Shown here piece after piece: positions 1 through 10,532 of a stretch of 64,000 bases of DNA. Origin of the DNA: Arachnopeziza araneosa (Eukaryota; Ascomycota; Leotiomycetes; Helotiales; Arachnopezizaceae); the NCBI GenBank assembly GCA_003988855.1, contig QYAI01000054.1:186001-250000 (forward strand), read 5' to 3'. The translations under genes were made by a program, and so were the position numbers. The notes under the pieces are model-generated. The model saw nothing but the letters and a program-made list of their open reading frames with translations. It made no database searches and was not told the DNA's origin. The first letter of the stretch is position 1, and the number at the start of each line of letters is the position of its first letter.

Positions 1-2
1 AA

Positions 3-278
3 ACAAAAGCTGGTGGCTGGGCCTCAAAGAGCTTATTAGAGCGGGAGATGGAAATGGAGAGACAACGACAGGAGGAGTGGGAAGAGAGCCAAAGAGAGCT
101 AAAGAACAAGGTACCGAAAGGTGATGGAGTTGACGGCATTGGTGGTGGTATTGGCGGGAAGTGGGATGTAAATCAATGGACGGGGTATACAGGTGGCGAT
201 GGCCAGAATAGAGGCAATCAAGGTATTGGTGCTGGAAGGAGGCAGATCGTTGGGCCCAGGCCGCCTCCTGGTAGATAA
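3..278 (+). CDS. 3' end of an unidentified gene (partial, runs off left edge)
   Basis: An open frame enters from the left edge and ends at TAA 276-278, giving about 91 residues. It is open upstream of the first visible ATG (48), so the ATG is internal and the real start is outside the window. The visible tail has a basic/acidic helix rich in E, R and Q (EREMEMERQRQEEWEES), then a Gly-rich stretch and a polar end with YTGGDGQNRG and RRQIVGPRPPPGR. A charged helix followed by a Gly/Pro tail reads like the C-terminus of a cytoplasmic or cytoskeletal adaptor, but I cannot name the family. No domain is visible. That this is coding is supported by the ordered composition and the clean stop; function is unknown. 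Confidence 0.55.
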   Translation, partial: TKAGGWASKSLLEREMEMERQRQEEWEESQRELKNKVPKGDGVDGIGGGIGGKWDVNQWTGYTGGDGQNRGNQGIGAGRRQIVGPRPPPGR

Positions 279-992
279 TAAATCTACTTTTGTGAGACTG
301 GAGTTGGGAGCGTGTTTGAGTTTGGTGGCGCGTTTGGTTTGGGTATGGTTGGGATGGGGGAATAATGAATGGGTTAGACAAAGTGCATTAGATGGTGAAT
401 GGTGATTAGGAGTATCGTGATTTGACAGCATCATGGATTGATTGACCGAATAAGAATATTTCGTAACTTGAGAACTGCATTATCAACCTGAATAAGAAAA
501 TGACGCTAATAACCTCCCATTGTCTACAGGACACACAACTGGGAGATTTACATCCAGCACCAAGATAGTGGAATTTCTGAAAATTCTATTTCGTAGGTAG
601 CCTAGGATAAGCTCGAGGTTACTCGAAATTGGTCGCTATCTACCTACCCATTATTTGTTGAAAAGCCGAGTTTTATGAGAGCAAAAGACATCAGCCCATG
701 ATCTCCTCACGTCAATGTGTACATCCAACGCAGACGTTATAACTCTATCCCTAAAGTCATCAACTCTCCACCCAACTCTCTGTTTTATGATCCTATAAGG
801 CGCCGTTGAATAGCGAAAAGAGACGGAAGAGCAAATCGAGCCAGTTTTGAGCAAGTGTTGATTTCTGTTCTTTAGCCCGCATGAGCCTCGTAGTATAAAA
901 TAAAAACCGTGCTCCAGAAAAGTGGTATGAATACAGTGGATACGTATATGTAAAACTTCAATTGATTGACCTACTAAATGATTCCAAGCTAT
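279..992. other. Convergent intergenic region
   Basis: This gap lies between the end of the left-edge gene and the stop of the nuclease gene on the other strand, so it should hold both 3' UTRs. Only short open frames are present and none has recognisable motifs. I see nothing else in it. Confidence 0.5.
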
Positions 993-3575
993 TCAATTGC
1001 TGCTTAAATCCACCATCTCAACGAGGCTCATCCTCCACCTTCCTTCATCTCCTCCTCTCTGTCCCCTTTTATTCACCTCCTCGTCCTCCTCAACTACCTT
1101 GAACGCCCCAGGTAAACTATCTCTTGCAATAAAAAATTTCTTTTTCTTTATCTTTGAATTCTTACTCGGTTCCTTATCCTCAATACTTATCGTCTTTGTT
1201 GGAACCTTACATGCTGGTATAATCAAAGGCGACGAATCAATCGTGATGATTTCTCTGCCAGTTCCAGTCGGAGTGGATGGTTCAAGATGATTTGATATAG
1301 AATTCATATCATTTGACGGGAGATCTAGAACAGGTAATGGGCTTTCTGGGCTTCCAGCACCAGAAAGCGATACTTGATTGTGAGATGGTTGGTCGGGAGA
1401 TGGAGAATGTCGTTTTCTAGGTGGTCTGCTGTTGTGTGCGCATCTTGTTGGTGTGTTATGCGTGGGGCTAGAAAGGGCGGTTTCCTCACCCTGGACAATA
1501 CGGATACTAGATGGAAGTGGGAGGGAAGCCTCTGCTTCTGCTTCTGCTTCTGGAGAAGCGGTTGAAAAAAATGAGAGAGTATGCGTGTTCTTCTTTGAGA
1601 TGTTTAGTCCGGAAATTGTGTTAAATTGTGATGGAGAGGGAGGCTTTGATAGCTGGGCTGGTGGGCTTGAGCTGAGAATGAAGGAAGCAGTGCTTGATTT
1701 GGTGATTCCTGGCACTGTATCTGTGGAAGCTGGAGAGCGTGTGATGGTCCAAGGATTAGTGTTTGGTTTTGGCCTTGTTACGGTTTTGGTTTTTGCTCTT
1801 GTTAATCTTGCTGGTATTGGATCTGTGTTCAAACGAGCTGATCTTAGAGGTCTTGAAGATTTGTTCAAACTTATAGATGGAGCAGGCCCAGAAGAAGGAA
1901 GTTTTTCAAGTGTAGGAGCTAGGAATACTGGTGGTAAAGATTGACTTGGTGGCGTTGTCTTGCTTGCAGTCGTGGCAGATATCAGCTTTTCTTTATGAGT
2001 AGGCTTTGATATCTTCACAAATCGATCCATGGCTCCTTTTGGCATTCCACCTTTAGTAGCAACATTTTTCCTAGCAGCTTTAGCCTTTGTGGCCTTCCTT
2101 GGATTTCGCAGCGCCTCTTCATAGTCTTCCACTTTTAATGGGATCCCAACCTTTGCAATAGTATGTGATACCCAAACTTTATCAGGTTGAGTTGGATCAT
2201 AAACAGAAGCCGCTCTTTTCGTTGGACTAGCGGATCTTGAGGTTTCGACGTTTGAGATATATTCCTCGATTTCATCGTCATCATTTCGTGGTGCCAAGCC
2301 ATCTCTGCCATATTCAACAACAGGAGTTTCCTCTTCCTCGTCTAGGTTGAGGCCGACGATTTCGATTGGAATAAACACTAATCTGAGCTCAGGCAGGGCA
2401 TCAGTGTCGAAATGTTTTCTGGTTCCACAAATAGATTGAACGAGTTCCGTTTCGTTCATCTCAGTGAGGAGCAAGTCGCCATATTCAGAATCTCTTCGGT
2501 TTGCTCGGGAACGTAACTTCTGAATTAGTAGCGCCGGTGCTATCCCTCGTATGAATTTCCTACAGCCGGCTTTGTATGTCCATTCGAAAGCCTCCGCAAC
2601 GAAAGAACGAAGGCCGGCAATGTCAACCTGGGCATCCCAATCAATCCCCTCTTTGAGCTGTTGGATCTTGGAAGCTGTTGATACAACCGGATGAGTATAA
2701 TATCCCAGAATATCTCGATTGGGGAAGTCTCCTGGAATGTGGAGTGTCTTGTGCTTTGTTTTAAAATACTTGCTCTTATTTGATGCAAGCTCTTCGGCCA
2801 AATCATTTCTCCAATTGTCATACCCAGTCGTATCTGATCTGGACAGCCTGCACAGGGATTTACCATAGCCTGCTCTTGCTGCCTCGCAGGCTACTTTAAT
2901 CCCGCATCCTGGAATTCCGTCTGTATCGTAGTCGCCTCCGCTCATAAGAGCTACAAGAATCATTCCCTCCCGGTCAAGACCAGACTTTCCTTCTTTTGTG
3001 GCCTTCGCGTCATAAACATTAACATGAGTTGGTGACTTATTGCCCTTCGGTCCTTCTGATGACCAATTGCGGAGAGTAAGAGTCGACCCGAACATCAAAG
3101 TATCAACATCCTCGCTGAGAACGGCATCAACAATACCTTCTCGCTGTAGCAAAGCACATTCAGCTTCAGCCTCTCCTGGGGCTACATGATAAGAAAAGCC
3201 ATACAATTTTAGCAATCTTTTAGTTAATAAATTGGAGACAGAGCCGCCACTTGCCCCGGTTCGTTTGTTTCTCTTGATAGGTGGCTTGTGAGGTCCATCG
3301 AAGACAAACAGGGGCTGAATTGAGTGAGCAAGGAGGCGCTGAAGACGATAGTATAATGTCCGAGTAGCTGGATCTGAGCCTCCTCGGCCAGCTTGGATTT
3401 GGAATTGCCAAATAGAGACGTCAATAGCAATCCTTAATGGACGCCCAGTTTGCTCGAATGTTTCAACAGCAAGTTTTGTGAGAGCTATTCTTCCCCCAGG
3501 CCCGATCTCATTGTAAATCCTAAGCAATTAGCCGTGCTCCTGAATACAAGTGGCAACCTACCCTTTGATACCCAT
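993..3575 (-). CDS. gen1: GEN1/Yen1-type XPG-family structure-specific endonuclease
   Basis: Two exons on the minus strand: 3575-3562 (14 nt) and 3519-993, with a 42-nt GT..AG intron. Joining them gives the family start MGIKGIYNEIGPGGR and a protein of 846 residues. The N-terminal half is an XPG nuclease: XPG-N with IAIDVSIWQFQ and FVFDGPHKPP, XPG-I with the acidic signature GEAEAECALLQREG then VLSEDVDTLMFGS, and a helix-hairpin-helix region GGDYDTDGIPGCGIKVA. The metal-binding Asp/Glu residues expected of the family are present. The C-terminal half (about residues 400-846) is disordered, Ser/Pro/Lys-rich and poorly conserved, as in GEN1/Yen1 enzymes, which resolve Holliday junctions in the nucleus. 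XPG/FEN1/EXO1 relatives are less likely because of the short XPG-N to XPG-I spacing and long tail. It is divergent from the Arp10-like gene. Confidence 0.87.
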
Positions 3576-3898
3576 AATGTAAACAAAGCAATAGTGCTAG
3601 AGCTCCTGTGACCTTAGCAGAGCAAACAAGTTCATGCTTGTACAATGCAATTACTTAAGGAAATTTCAAGGACATGAAGCCACAATTCCCCTCAAGATCG
3701 AAATAGACATTACCCTGAGAAGATTGGATAGGGGATTGTGTGTTTACGATCTAGCTCCCGTCGGCAAGGAAACTAGAAACACCGACCACCGACAAGCACC
3801 CCTGCAGTAGATGCCAACGGAACGACAACAATTCACATCTCTTCATTATCTGATCCTCTTTTGCACATTCAATAATTTTAAGAGGCAGATGTAGCAAA
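3576..3898. promoter_or_regulatory. Short divergent promoter between GEN1-like and Arp10-like genes
   Basis: Start codons of the two genes face away from each other across 323 bases, so this segment must contain both core promoters and 5' leaders. No clear TATA box is evident. Shared regulation of the two genes is inference. Confidence 0.5.
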
Positions 3899-5639
3899 AT
3901 GTCAAATATCACGGCGCCTGCTCATCGCAGTGTCGCGAATATTCGATCACCTACTGGTGCTGGCCCCCATACGCCTTTACGAAACATATCTTCCACGTTT
4001 GGTTCGCCATCTGCCCTCCGAGCTGAAGAAGATTGCATTGTTCTCGAACTGGGATCTCGGTTTCTAAGAGCTGGGTTTGCGGGCTGTTCTACGCCCCAGG
4101 CAGTGATCGATTTCGGGCGCGAGGAGCAGAGGAGACCAGGGGATTTTAGAAGATGGACTGTGGGTTATGACAGTTCGAAATGGAGCAGAATGCAAGAGAA
4201 CGGCTGGGGAGCCGATGCAGAGCTTTGGAGGGCTGATTTGAGAGGGCTTGATCTTGCTCTCATTGGGGACAAGGTTGAGAGAGCTGTGAGAGACGTGTAC
4301 ACAAAGTAAGTATATGGTCGCGACTTTGAAGGAGACGAAACTAATTACTAAATCCAGGTATTTGCTGATTGATTCTCGACCGAGAAGAATGGTACTTGCT
4401 TTGCCATCCACGTTCCCACTTCCCCTACTATCTGCTGTCCTCGACTCATTATTTACCAATTTCCAACCACCGACAATCTCATTATTAGCAGCCCCTCTGC
4501 TTGCAACAGTCGCAGGTGGCTTACGCTCTGCTTTGGTTGTCGATATAGGCTGGGCTGGAACAGTGGTAACTAGCATATATGAATATCGAGAAGTAGGATG
4601 TGCTCGATCCATCAGAGGCTCAAAACTTTTAGGAGAGACAACTTCGAAGATGCTCTCAAATGCTATTGATTCATCTGGAATAGATGGAACCATACCTGAA
4701 GATAATTCTCAGTCTTACCCGGATTTCGAAGAGTGTGAGGAGATCTTAGAACGCATGGTATGGTGCAGGTCCGGAAAGGGACCTGAAGCCTTGGTTTCAC
4801 CACCACTACCACCACCACTAGGTCTTACTCCTGTTAAGGAAGAAGACGAATTCCGTGCTAGCATGCGCTATCTGAATATTCGTGAAGATTTAAACACGGA
4901 TCCGGCCATTCCTATACTACTCACCTCAACAATACCCCCAAGGACCCTTCACATCCCGTTTTCTGAGTTAGCAGAACCTTGTGATAAGGCTCTATTCGCT
5001 TCGGGAATAGCAGAGAGAGACTTGGATGACGAAGAATTGCCTCTTCATCTCTTAGTGTACAGGAGCCTCCTCAGACTGCCAGTAGATGTACGTTCGATTT
5101 GTATGGCACGAATTGTCTTCATTGGCGGGGCGTCAAATATACCTGGCCTTAAAGGTCGGATACTTGATGAGGTAGCTACTTTGATTGAACAGCGTGAGTG
5201 GAACCCAGTACGGGGACGGGCTGTGGAACAACTTAGAAGAAATCCCAGACTTCAACGCGCCCAGCTCCGGAAAGACGGTCCAACAGAAGTCATACAGGTC
5301 AATGGCAATCCTCTGGTGTCTGCATCTCAACTGGAGCAAGAACCTGATCCGATTGAAGAAAGATTGAAACGAGAGGCTAGCAAGGAATCGCCACCTGTCG
5401 AGGCTGGTAATTTGAGGGCGGTGAGTTCCTTGGGGGCTTGGTCTGGAGGAAGTCTACTCACGCAGTTGAAGACACCGGCTGTTTCAATTGTTGAAAGGGA
5501 AAAGTGGCTTCAAGATGGGTTAGCAGGTGCTACAAAGGCTGGAGAGATTAGTGTTGTTGCGAACAATCGACAAAGCATGGGCCCAGGTTTACGAGCAGGT
5601 GACCGTTCAAGTTGGACTTTAGGACTATGGGGTGGATAG
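3899..5639 (+). CDS. arp10: Actin-related protein of the Arp10/Arp11 (dynactin pointed-end) type
   Basis: Two exons, 3899-4305 and 4358-5639, split by a 52-nt GT..AG intron with an ACTAAT branch site; 562 residues. The N-terminal tail is Ser/Pro-rich. The actin fold begins at EEDCIVLELGSRFLRAGFAG, the divergent phosphate-1 loop of actin-related proteins. LALPSTFPLPLLSAVLDSLF and LRSALVVDIGWAGTVVTSIY correspond to the central actin strands and the phosphate-2 loop, and IVFIGGASNIPGLKGRI to the conserved IVxxGG element. The nucleotide-binding loops diverge strongly from actin. In filamentous fungi the Arp11 homologue sits at the pointed end of the Arp1 filament of dynactin and supports dynein transport; the same role is inferred here. 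Another divergent actin-related protein is possible. Confidence 0.75.
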
Positions 5640-6493
5640 GTGCAGATCTCTTGACGATACCCATTTATTCTGTGAAAGTGTTAGATACCTATGGCCATGT
5701 AGACTTGCAATACTAACAGTCTCTCATGAGCTAGCCCCTTTTTGCAAATTGTGGCGTTTATGGGGCGATGAGAGCTTGTTCCCTGGAGACTTAAATAGAG
5801 ATGCGCAACACAGATTCGTACCTGGATCAACTGCTCATCGCCTACACGGTTCGATATGTTTAAATCCCGACGCCTGTTCCATTTGAGCGTTCTGGAGAAG
5901 CTCTCCGCAGGCTGTTTTCGGAACGGACAGTCTCTCCCCGGTAGAAAGCTCCACCCTGGGCTTTCTACCCCACAATCTGGTAACAAGCTCTAGCAGGGCA
6001 CCCTTCATCATTCTGATAGTCCCTATTTCTATTGGTGACCGGCACGGCGATAAAGTAAAGGTTGTGGATGTTTACATATGCTCTCTAGGTGCTCGGCCAG
6101 CGTACCGAAGCCCCTAGTAATTTTGGATCAAGGAGAGATCGCGTCCGCCTCTCAAAGAGTTATTAACAAGTCACTGAAGCACGGCCGTTGAGCACCTCGA
6201 ACGAAATTGAGATAGCCAGGCAATGTATTTCACACTCTCTCCTAGAGACTATTCCATCCTTGGTGCAGCCTACGTATTTCCTCGTCTGTCGTGTTACTAG
6301 ATTGGGCATAGGTAGTACTAGCTCAAATTATTTATATTTCTTAATTCTGATAGCTACATTTCAGGTTGGTTCACTAGGCTCTATGAATCTCTATATATAT
6401 TTCATTATCTCTTGACGTAGAACTCGTTTCTATCGAGAGAAATCAACCAGCTTTCTTCATCCTTAGATTTTGGGTATTAAGGATATATCTGCA
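5640..6493. other. Intergenic region upstream of the mannanase
   Basis: It holds the 3' UTR of the Arp10-like gene and the promoter of the mannanase. A TATATATAT run lies near 6391-6401, about 100 bases before the mannanase ATG, and is a plausible core promoter element. Short open frames here have no family resemblance. Confidence 0.45.
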
Positions 6494-8249
6494 ATGAGAG
6501 TGTCATTTTTGGTTTCGATTTCGGGGGTCCTTGCTATTAGTGTTGCTCAGCAGACTGTTTGGGGTCAATGTAAGTTGATGAGACTTTTGTTCGAAGGTTT
6601 TATACTTATGAAATGTTATAGGCGGCGGTATAGGCTGGACTGGAATCACAAGTTGTGTTTCTGGTAGTTATTGTTCTTATTCTAATCCATATTACTCTCA
6701 ATGCCTACCAGGCGCTGGTAAGTTAGAACATTCTGGCCCGCACAGCTCGTTACTAAGCTTCATTATAGGTACATCGACATCAAGTGCTGCAGCTCCGACG
6801 ACTACAAAGTCAAGTACCACACTTAAAACCTCGTCAACAACATCATCTAAGCCACCTTCTACGTCTTCGTCTTCAACTAGTAGCTCAACATCCATTAGTG
6901 GCTATGCAAAAGCGAACGGAAATGTTTTCACCATAAATGGCAAGACACAATACTTTATGGGAACGAATAGCTACGTAAGGATCCCCAGGCTCTATCAATT
7001 CTTTGTTATTTTGCTCCCGAGACAGAGTATTCAAGTGATACACTCTCAAGACAACGGCATCTGGCGGTATTCGATCATCCTCGCTCCCAGTATATGCTCT
7101 AAAAGGAAAATACTGACTCCCCGGTGTTCCAGTGGCTAGGCTTTCTTACGACAAATTCTGATGTGGACCTTGTTATGTCACATTTGGCAGCCGTAAGTTT
7201 ACTCGTCATCTATTTGAAAAAGTAATCATATTACTAAAGTAAGAATAGACCGGCCTTAAAGTCCTTCGTGTATGGGGATTCAATGATGTTAGTTTAACAC
7301 CATCCAGTGGAACTGTGTGGTTTCAATCTTTCGTTTCAGGTTCTTCGCCGGTCATCAACACAGGTGCATACGGCCTACAACGTCTTGACTATGTTGTGCA
7401 ATCTGCGGAAGCACATGGCATTAGTCTGATAATCAATTTCGTGAACAACTGGGTAGAGTTGAATTCTTAAGGATCTAACTTCTGTTTTCTAACAATTTTA
7501 CAGACCGATTATGGTGGAATGCAAGCTTACTGCACTTACTATGGCATTGCAATCACAGACTGGTACACTTCGAGTGCCGCTCAAGCACAGTATCAGGCAT
7601 ATATTGCTGCCGTCGTATCTCGGTACAAGATGTCCACAGCAATCTTTGCATGGGAACTTGCAAATGAGCCAAGGTGCAGCGGCTGTGCTACATCTGTCAT
7701 TACCAATTGGGCTACAACTACTTCCGCATATATCAAGTCACTGGACCCTAACCACATGGTTACCATGGGTGATGAAGGCTTCGGGCTCACCACATTATCA
7801 GACGGTAGTTATCCCTTCACTACAGGTCCCGGCGTGAACTGGACGAACAACCTTGCTATCCCGCACATCGACTTCGGTACATACCATCTCTATCCAAGTA
7901 GTTGGGGAGAGTCAGATAGTTGGGGGCCGCTCTGGATTGAGGCCCACGCAACTGCTGCTGCTGCCATTGGCAAGCCAGTCATCATGGAGGAGTATGGGTC
8001 TCTTACTCATACCGACGAATTGCCGTGGCAAGCTGAAGTTCTCGCAACCAAAACTGCCGGAGACATGTATTGGCAGTATGGAGATACATTTTCTTGGGGA
8101 AAGAGTGCTGATGATGGTTATGCTATCTTTTATGGAACTGCGGAGTATACTACTCTGGTAAGATCTTTCTTCATTTCCATTCGCTTCTCTTGCTAAAACA
8201 TTTTTAGGTCACGACTCATGCTGCTGCTATGGCCGCAAAGGCTGTTTGA
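6494..8249 (+). CDS. Secreted endo-1,4-beta-mannanase, CBM1-GH5 (subfamily 7 type)
   Basis: Seven exons: 6494-6569, 6622-6717, 6769-6974, 7133-7192, 7249-7452, 7504-8157 and 8208-8249; 445 residues. All junctions are GT..AG and keep phase. Residues 1-18 form a signal peptide (MRVSFLVSISGVLAISVA). Residues 19-57 are a fungal cellulose-binding module CBM1 (QTVWGQCGGIGWTG then CSYSNPYYSQCLPGA, with its cysteines and aromatic face). A Ser/Thr linker follows to about residue 90. The catalytic domain has the GH5 mannanase features GTNSYWLGFLTTNSDVDLV and LKVLRVWGFNDV, acid/base Glu269 in WELANEPRC, and nucleophile Glu377 in IMEEYGS. The enzyme should be extracellular, cutting mannan and glucomannan in plant cell walls. 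No other wall-degrading gene is adjacent. The fourth exon is small, and the 158-nt intron before it is the longest of the six. Confidence 0.92.
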
Positions 8250-8749
8250 TGACCTTTGTTGAAGAATTGGATGATATTTTCTTCCCTGCACATATATTTG
8301 GAAGGACTGAAATAGGATACATATTTTTCTGATGTACATATTGTTTTGATAGACGTACTATTTTCATGTGAATATTGAATTGGTTGGTTTACCTTTTTCG
8401 AATACTCGCCTGGGTTTGAATAAGTATATATTGGCCATATACTCGCCATCAAAATGATTCTGAAGTCTTCTCTAACAGTAAAGAGATGTAAGTCATGCGG
8501 TTGTTAGAAAATTAAATCACGTGATGCTAGTGAAATATGCTTCTTGATTTCTTACAGCACCTAGTTAGGCAAGAGGTCTTAAGAAAATCTACATAGAAAA
8601 ACTCTAAAATTGGTGTCAGCAGTGATGGATTAGCAATTTAGAATTTATAGATAGCTTAGGAGGTTTATGGGCTGTTTCTATAGATAGTCTGATTTGGCAA
8701 TTTAAAGCCCGAACCTCGTAGCTTAAAGAAAATCTCCCTCAGGGAAACA
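8250..8749. other. Intergenic region, AT-rich
   Basis: It holds the mannanase 3' UTR and the short upstream region of the seryl-tRNA synthetase gene, which is on the same strand. Nothing else is recognisable. Confidence 0.45.
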
Positions 8750-10258
8750 ATGTCAACACCACAACGAACCTTCACCTGTCTCCGATGCCGTCTCCAATTG
8801 AACCAACGGCCATTGCGGCGCGCTTATCACGCTTCAATGCGTCTCCAAGCTGAATCGTCAAAACCTACAATCGCCCCCAAAATCTCCATCGATGTTAAAC
8901 ACATCCGCCAGAATGCCTCCCTCTACGAACAGAATTGCCTTGAACGCAATTATAAAGCCCAAGCTGCATATCCGGCACGAATAAACAATCTATATGAACA
9001 ATGGCATACCTACCAACACGAGGCTCGTAAGCTGAGAGAGAGGAACAATCGAATAAAGGGTCAATTGTCCAACCCAGGCAAGAGTAGAGATGGAGAAGCT
9101 GCGGAGCTAAGAATGATGTCGAAAGAACAGCTCATAGCTGAGGCACGGATACTAAAAGAGAAAATTTCCACCATTGAAGGGAAGGAATCAGCACTCATGT
9201 CAGAAATCGACACTATGGCCGCTGCAATTCCAAATCTCACGAGCGACGAGACACCACGAGGAACAGAATTTAGAGTCGTAGGATACATAAACGAGCATCC
9301 AGAACCAGACCCTGCGACTTCGGACCGAATATGGCGATCCCACGTTCACATTGGCAGCGAGCTCAACCTCCTCGATTTCGCGGGTGCAGCTACGACAAGT
9401 GGATGGGGATGGTATTACCTTTTGAATGAGGCGGCTCAGCTGGAGCAAGCCCTCGTTCAATACGCTTTCTCTGTTGCCCGGAAACGAGGCTGGGGACTGG
9501 TAAGCCCTCCAAGTATGGTGTATAACCACATCGCCAACGCCTGCGGCTTCCAACCCCGAGACCAGAACGGCGAGCAGCAAATCTACAGCATCGCTCAAAA
9601 CGCTATCGATGCTGGCCGTAAACCTGAACTCAGCATGGCCGGGACAGCGGAGATCCCCCTCGCGGGGATGAAAGCTGACACGGTTCTTGAAGAAGTTGAT
9701 CTCCCCATGAAGCGCGTAGCAGTCTCCCGCTGCTACCGGGCGGAAGCAGGAGCTCGCGGGGCTGACACCAAAGGTTTGTACCGGGTGCATGAATTCACGA
9801 AGGTGGAAATGTTCGCCTGGACATTGCCCAGCAGCGAAGCTTCTACTGAAGTCTTCAACGAGATGGACTCTATCCAGTCCGAGATCCTGACCGCACTTGG
9901 CCTCCACTGCCGGATCATTGAAATGCCTTCTACAGATCTCGGCGCCTCAGCAGCTCGGAAACGGGATGTTGAGGCTTTCTTCCCTGGGAGGAGAGCCATT
10001 GATGATGGGTGGGGAGAGGTTACTAGTGCGAGTATTTGTACAGATTATCAGACGAGGAGGTTGGCTACCAAGGTGGATCTTAGAAGTGCTGGTGGGAAGA
10101 TCTCGTTTCCTTATACGGTGAATGGGACGGCCTTGGCCGTACCGAGAGTATTGGCTGCGATCTTGGAGAATGGATGGGATGAGGAGAGGAAGGGTGTTGA
10201 AATCCCAGAGGTGCTGTGGCCTTGGATGGATGGTGTAAAGTTTATTGGTCGAAAGTGA
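8750..10258 (+). CDS. dia4: Mitochondrial seryl-tRNA synthetase
   Basis: A single exon of 502 residues. Residues 1-35 are rich in Arg, Ser and Leu and lack acids (CLRCRLQLNQRPLRRAYHAS), a mitochondrial presequence. An N-terminal helical arm (about 50-150), rich in charged residues, matches the tRNA-binding coiled coil of SerRS. The class II core follows: the serine-recognition TxE loop in AGTAEIPLAGMKAD, motif 2 in RCYRAEAGARGADTKGLYRV, and motif 3 in NGTALAVPRVLAAILENGW. The enzyme attaches serine to mitochondrial tRNA-Ser for organellar translation. Length suits the family with a presequence. The ATG is the first in frame and gives the targeting peptide. The cytosolic enzyme is excluded by the presequence and divergent core. 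Yeast DIA4 is the homologue by family. Confidence 0.9.
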   Translation: MSTPQRTFTCLRCRLQLNQRPLRRAYHASMRLQAESSKPTIAPKISIDVKHIRQNASLYEQNCLERNYKAQAAYPARINNLYEQWHTYQHEARKLRERNNRIKGQLSNPGKSRDGEAAELRMMSKEQLIAEARILKEKISTIEGKESALMSEIDTMAAAIPNLTSDETPRGTEFRVVGYINEHPEPDPATSDRIWRSHVHIGSELNLLDFAGAATTSGWGWYYLLNEAAQLEQALVQYAFSVARKRGWGLVSPPSMVYNHIANACGFQPRDQNGEQQIYSIAQNAIDAGRKPELSMAGTAEIPLAGMKADTVLEEVDLPMKRVAVSRCYRAEAGARGADTKGLYRVHEFTKVEMFAWTLPSSEASTEVFNEMDSIQSEILTALGLHCRIIEMPSTDLGASAARKRDVEAFFPGRRAIDDGWGEVTSASICTDYQTRRLATKVDLRSAGGKISFPYTVNGTALAVPRVLAAILENGWDEERKGVEIPEVLWPWMDGVKFIGRK

Positions 10259-10532
10259 GAATTATGTAACTATGTCAAGTGAAATGTACGTCTAGTTGTA
10301 CCACTCTGTCTGTATAAAGCTATCAAGATGACCAAGTATTTATTCGCAAGTGAGGAAGAGAAATCAGATCATAAATTAACTTATTCGCTAAAACGCTATT
10401 CATCAAGTCGTAAGGTAATAAGAAAACCACAACGACCCAAACAATATCCAGGCTCCCATATCCATAACAATGGCGCCTCCAGCAGAATATACAAGAATCC
10501 AACGTCCCTTTCTGTCAACTCTCAATGACAAT

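Noticed and set aside
1432..1944. 170-codon plus-strand frame
   Set aside because: Antisense shadow of the disordered C-terminal half of the GEN1-like gene.
6975..7132. Longer mannanase intron considered as an inserted element or frame break
   Set aside because: It has a proper GTAAGG donor, TACTGAC branch site and CCAG acceptor, and splicing restores the GTNSYWLGFL motif, so it is an ordinary if longer intron.
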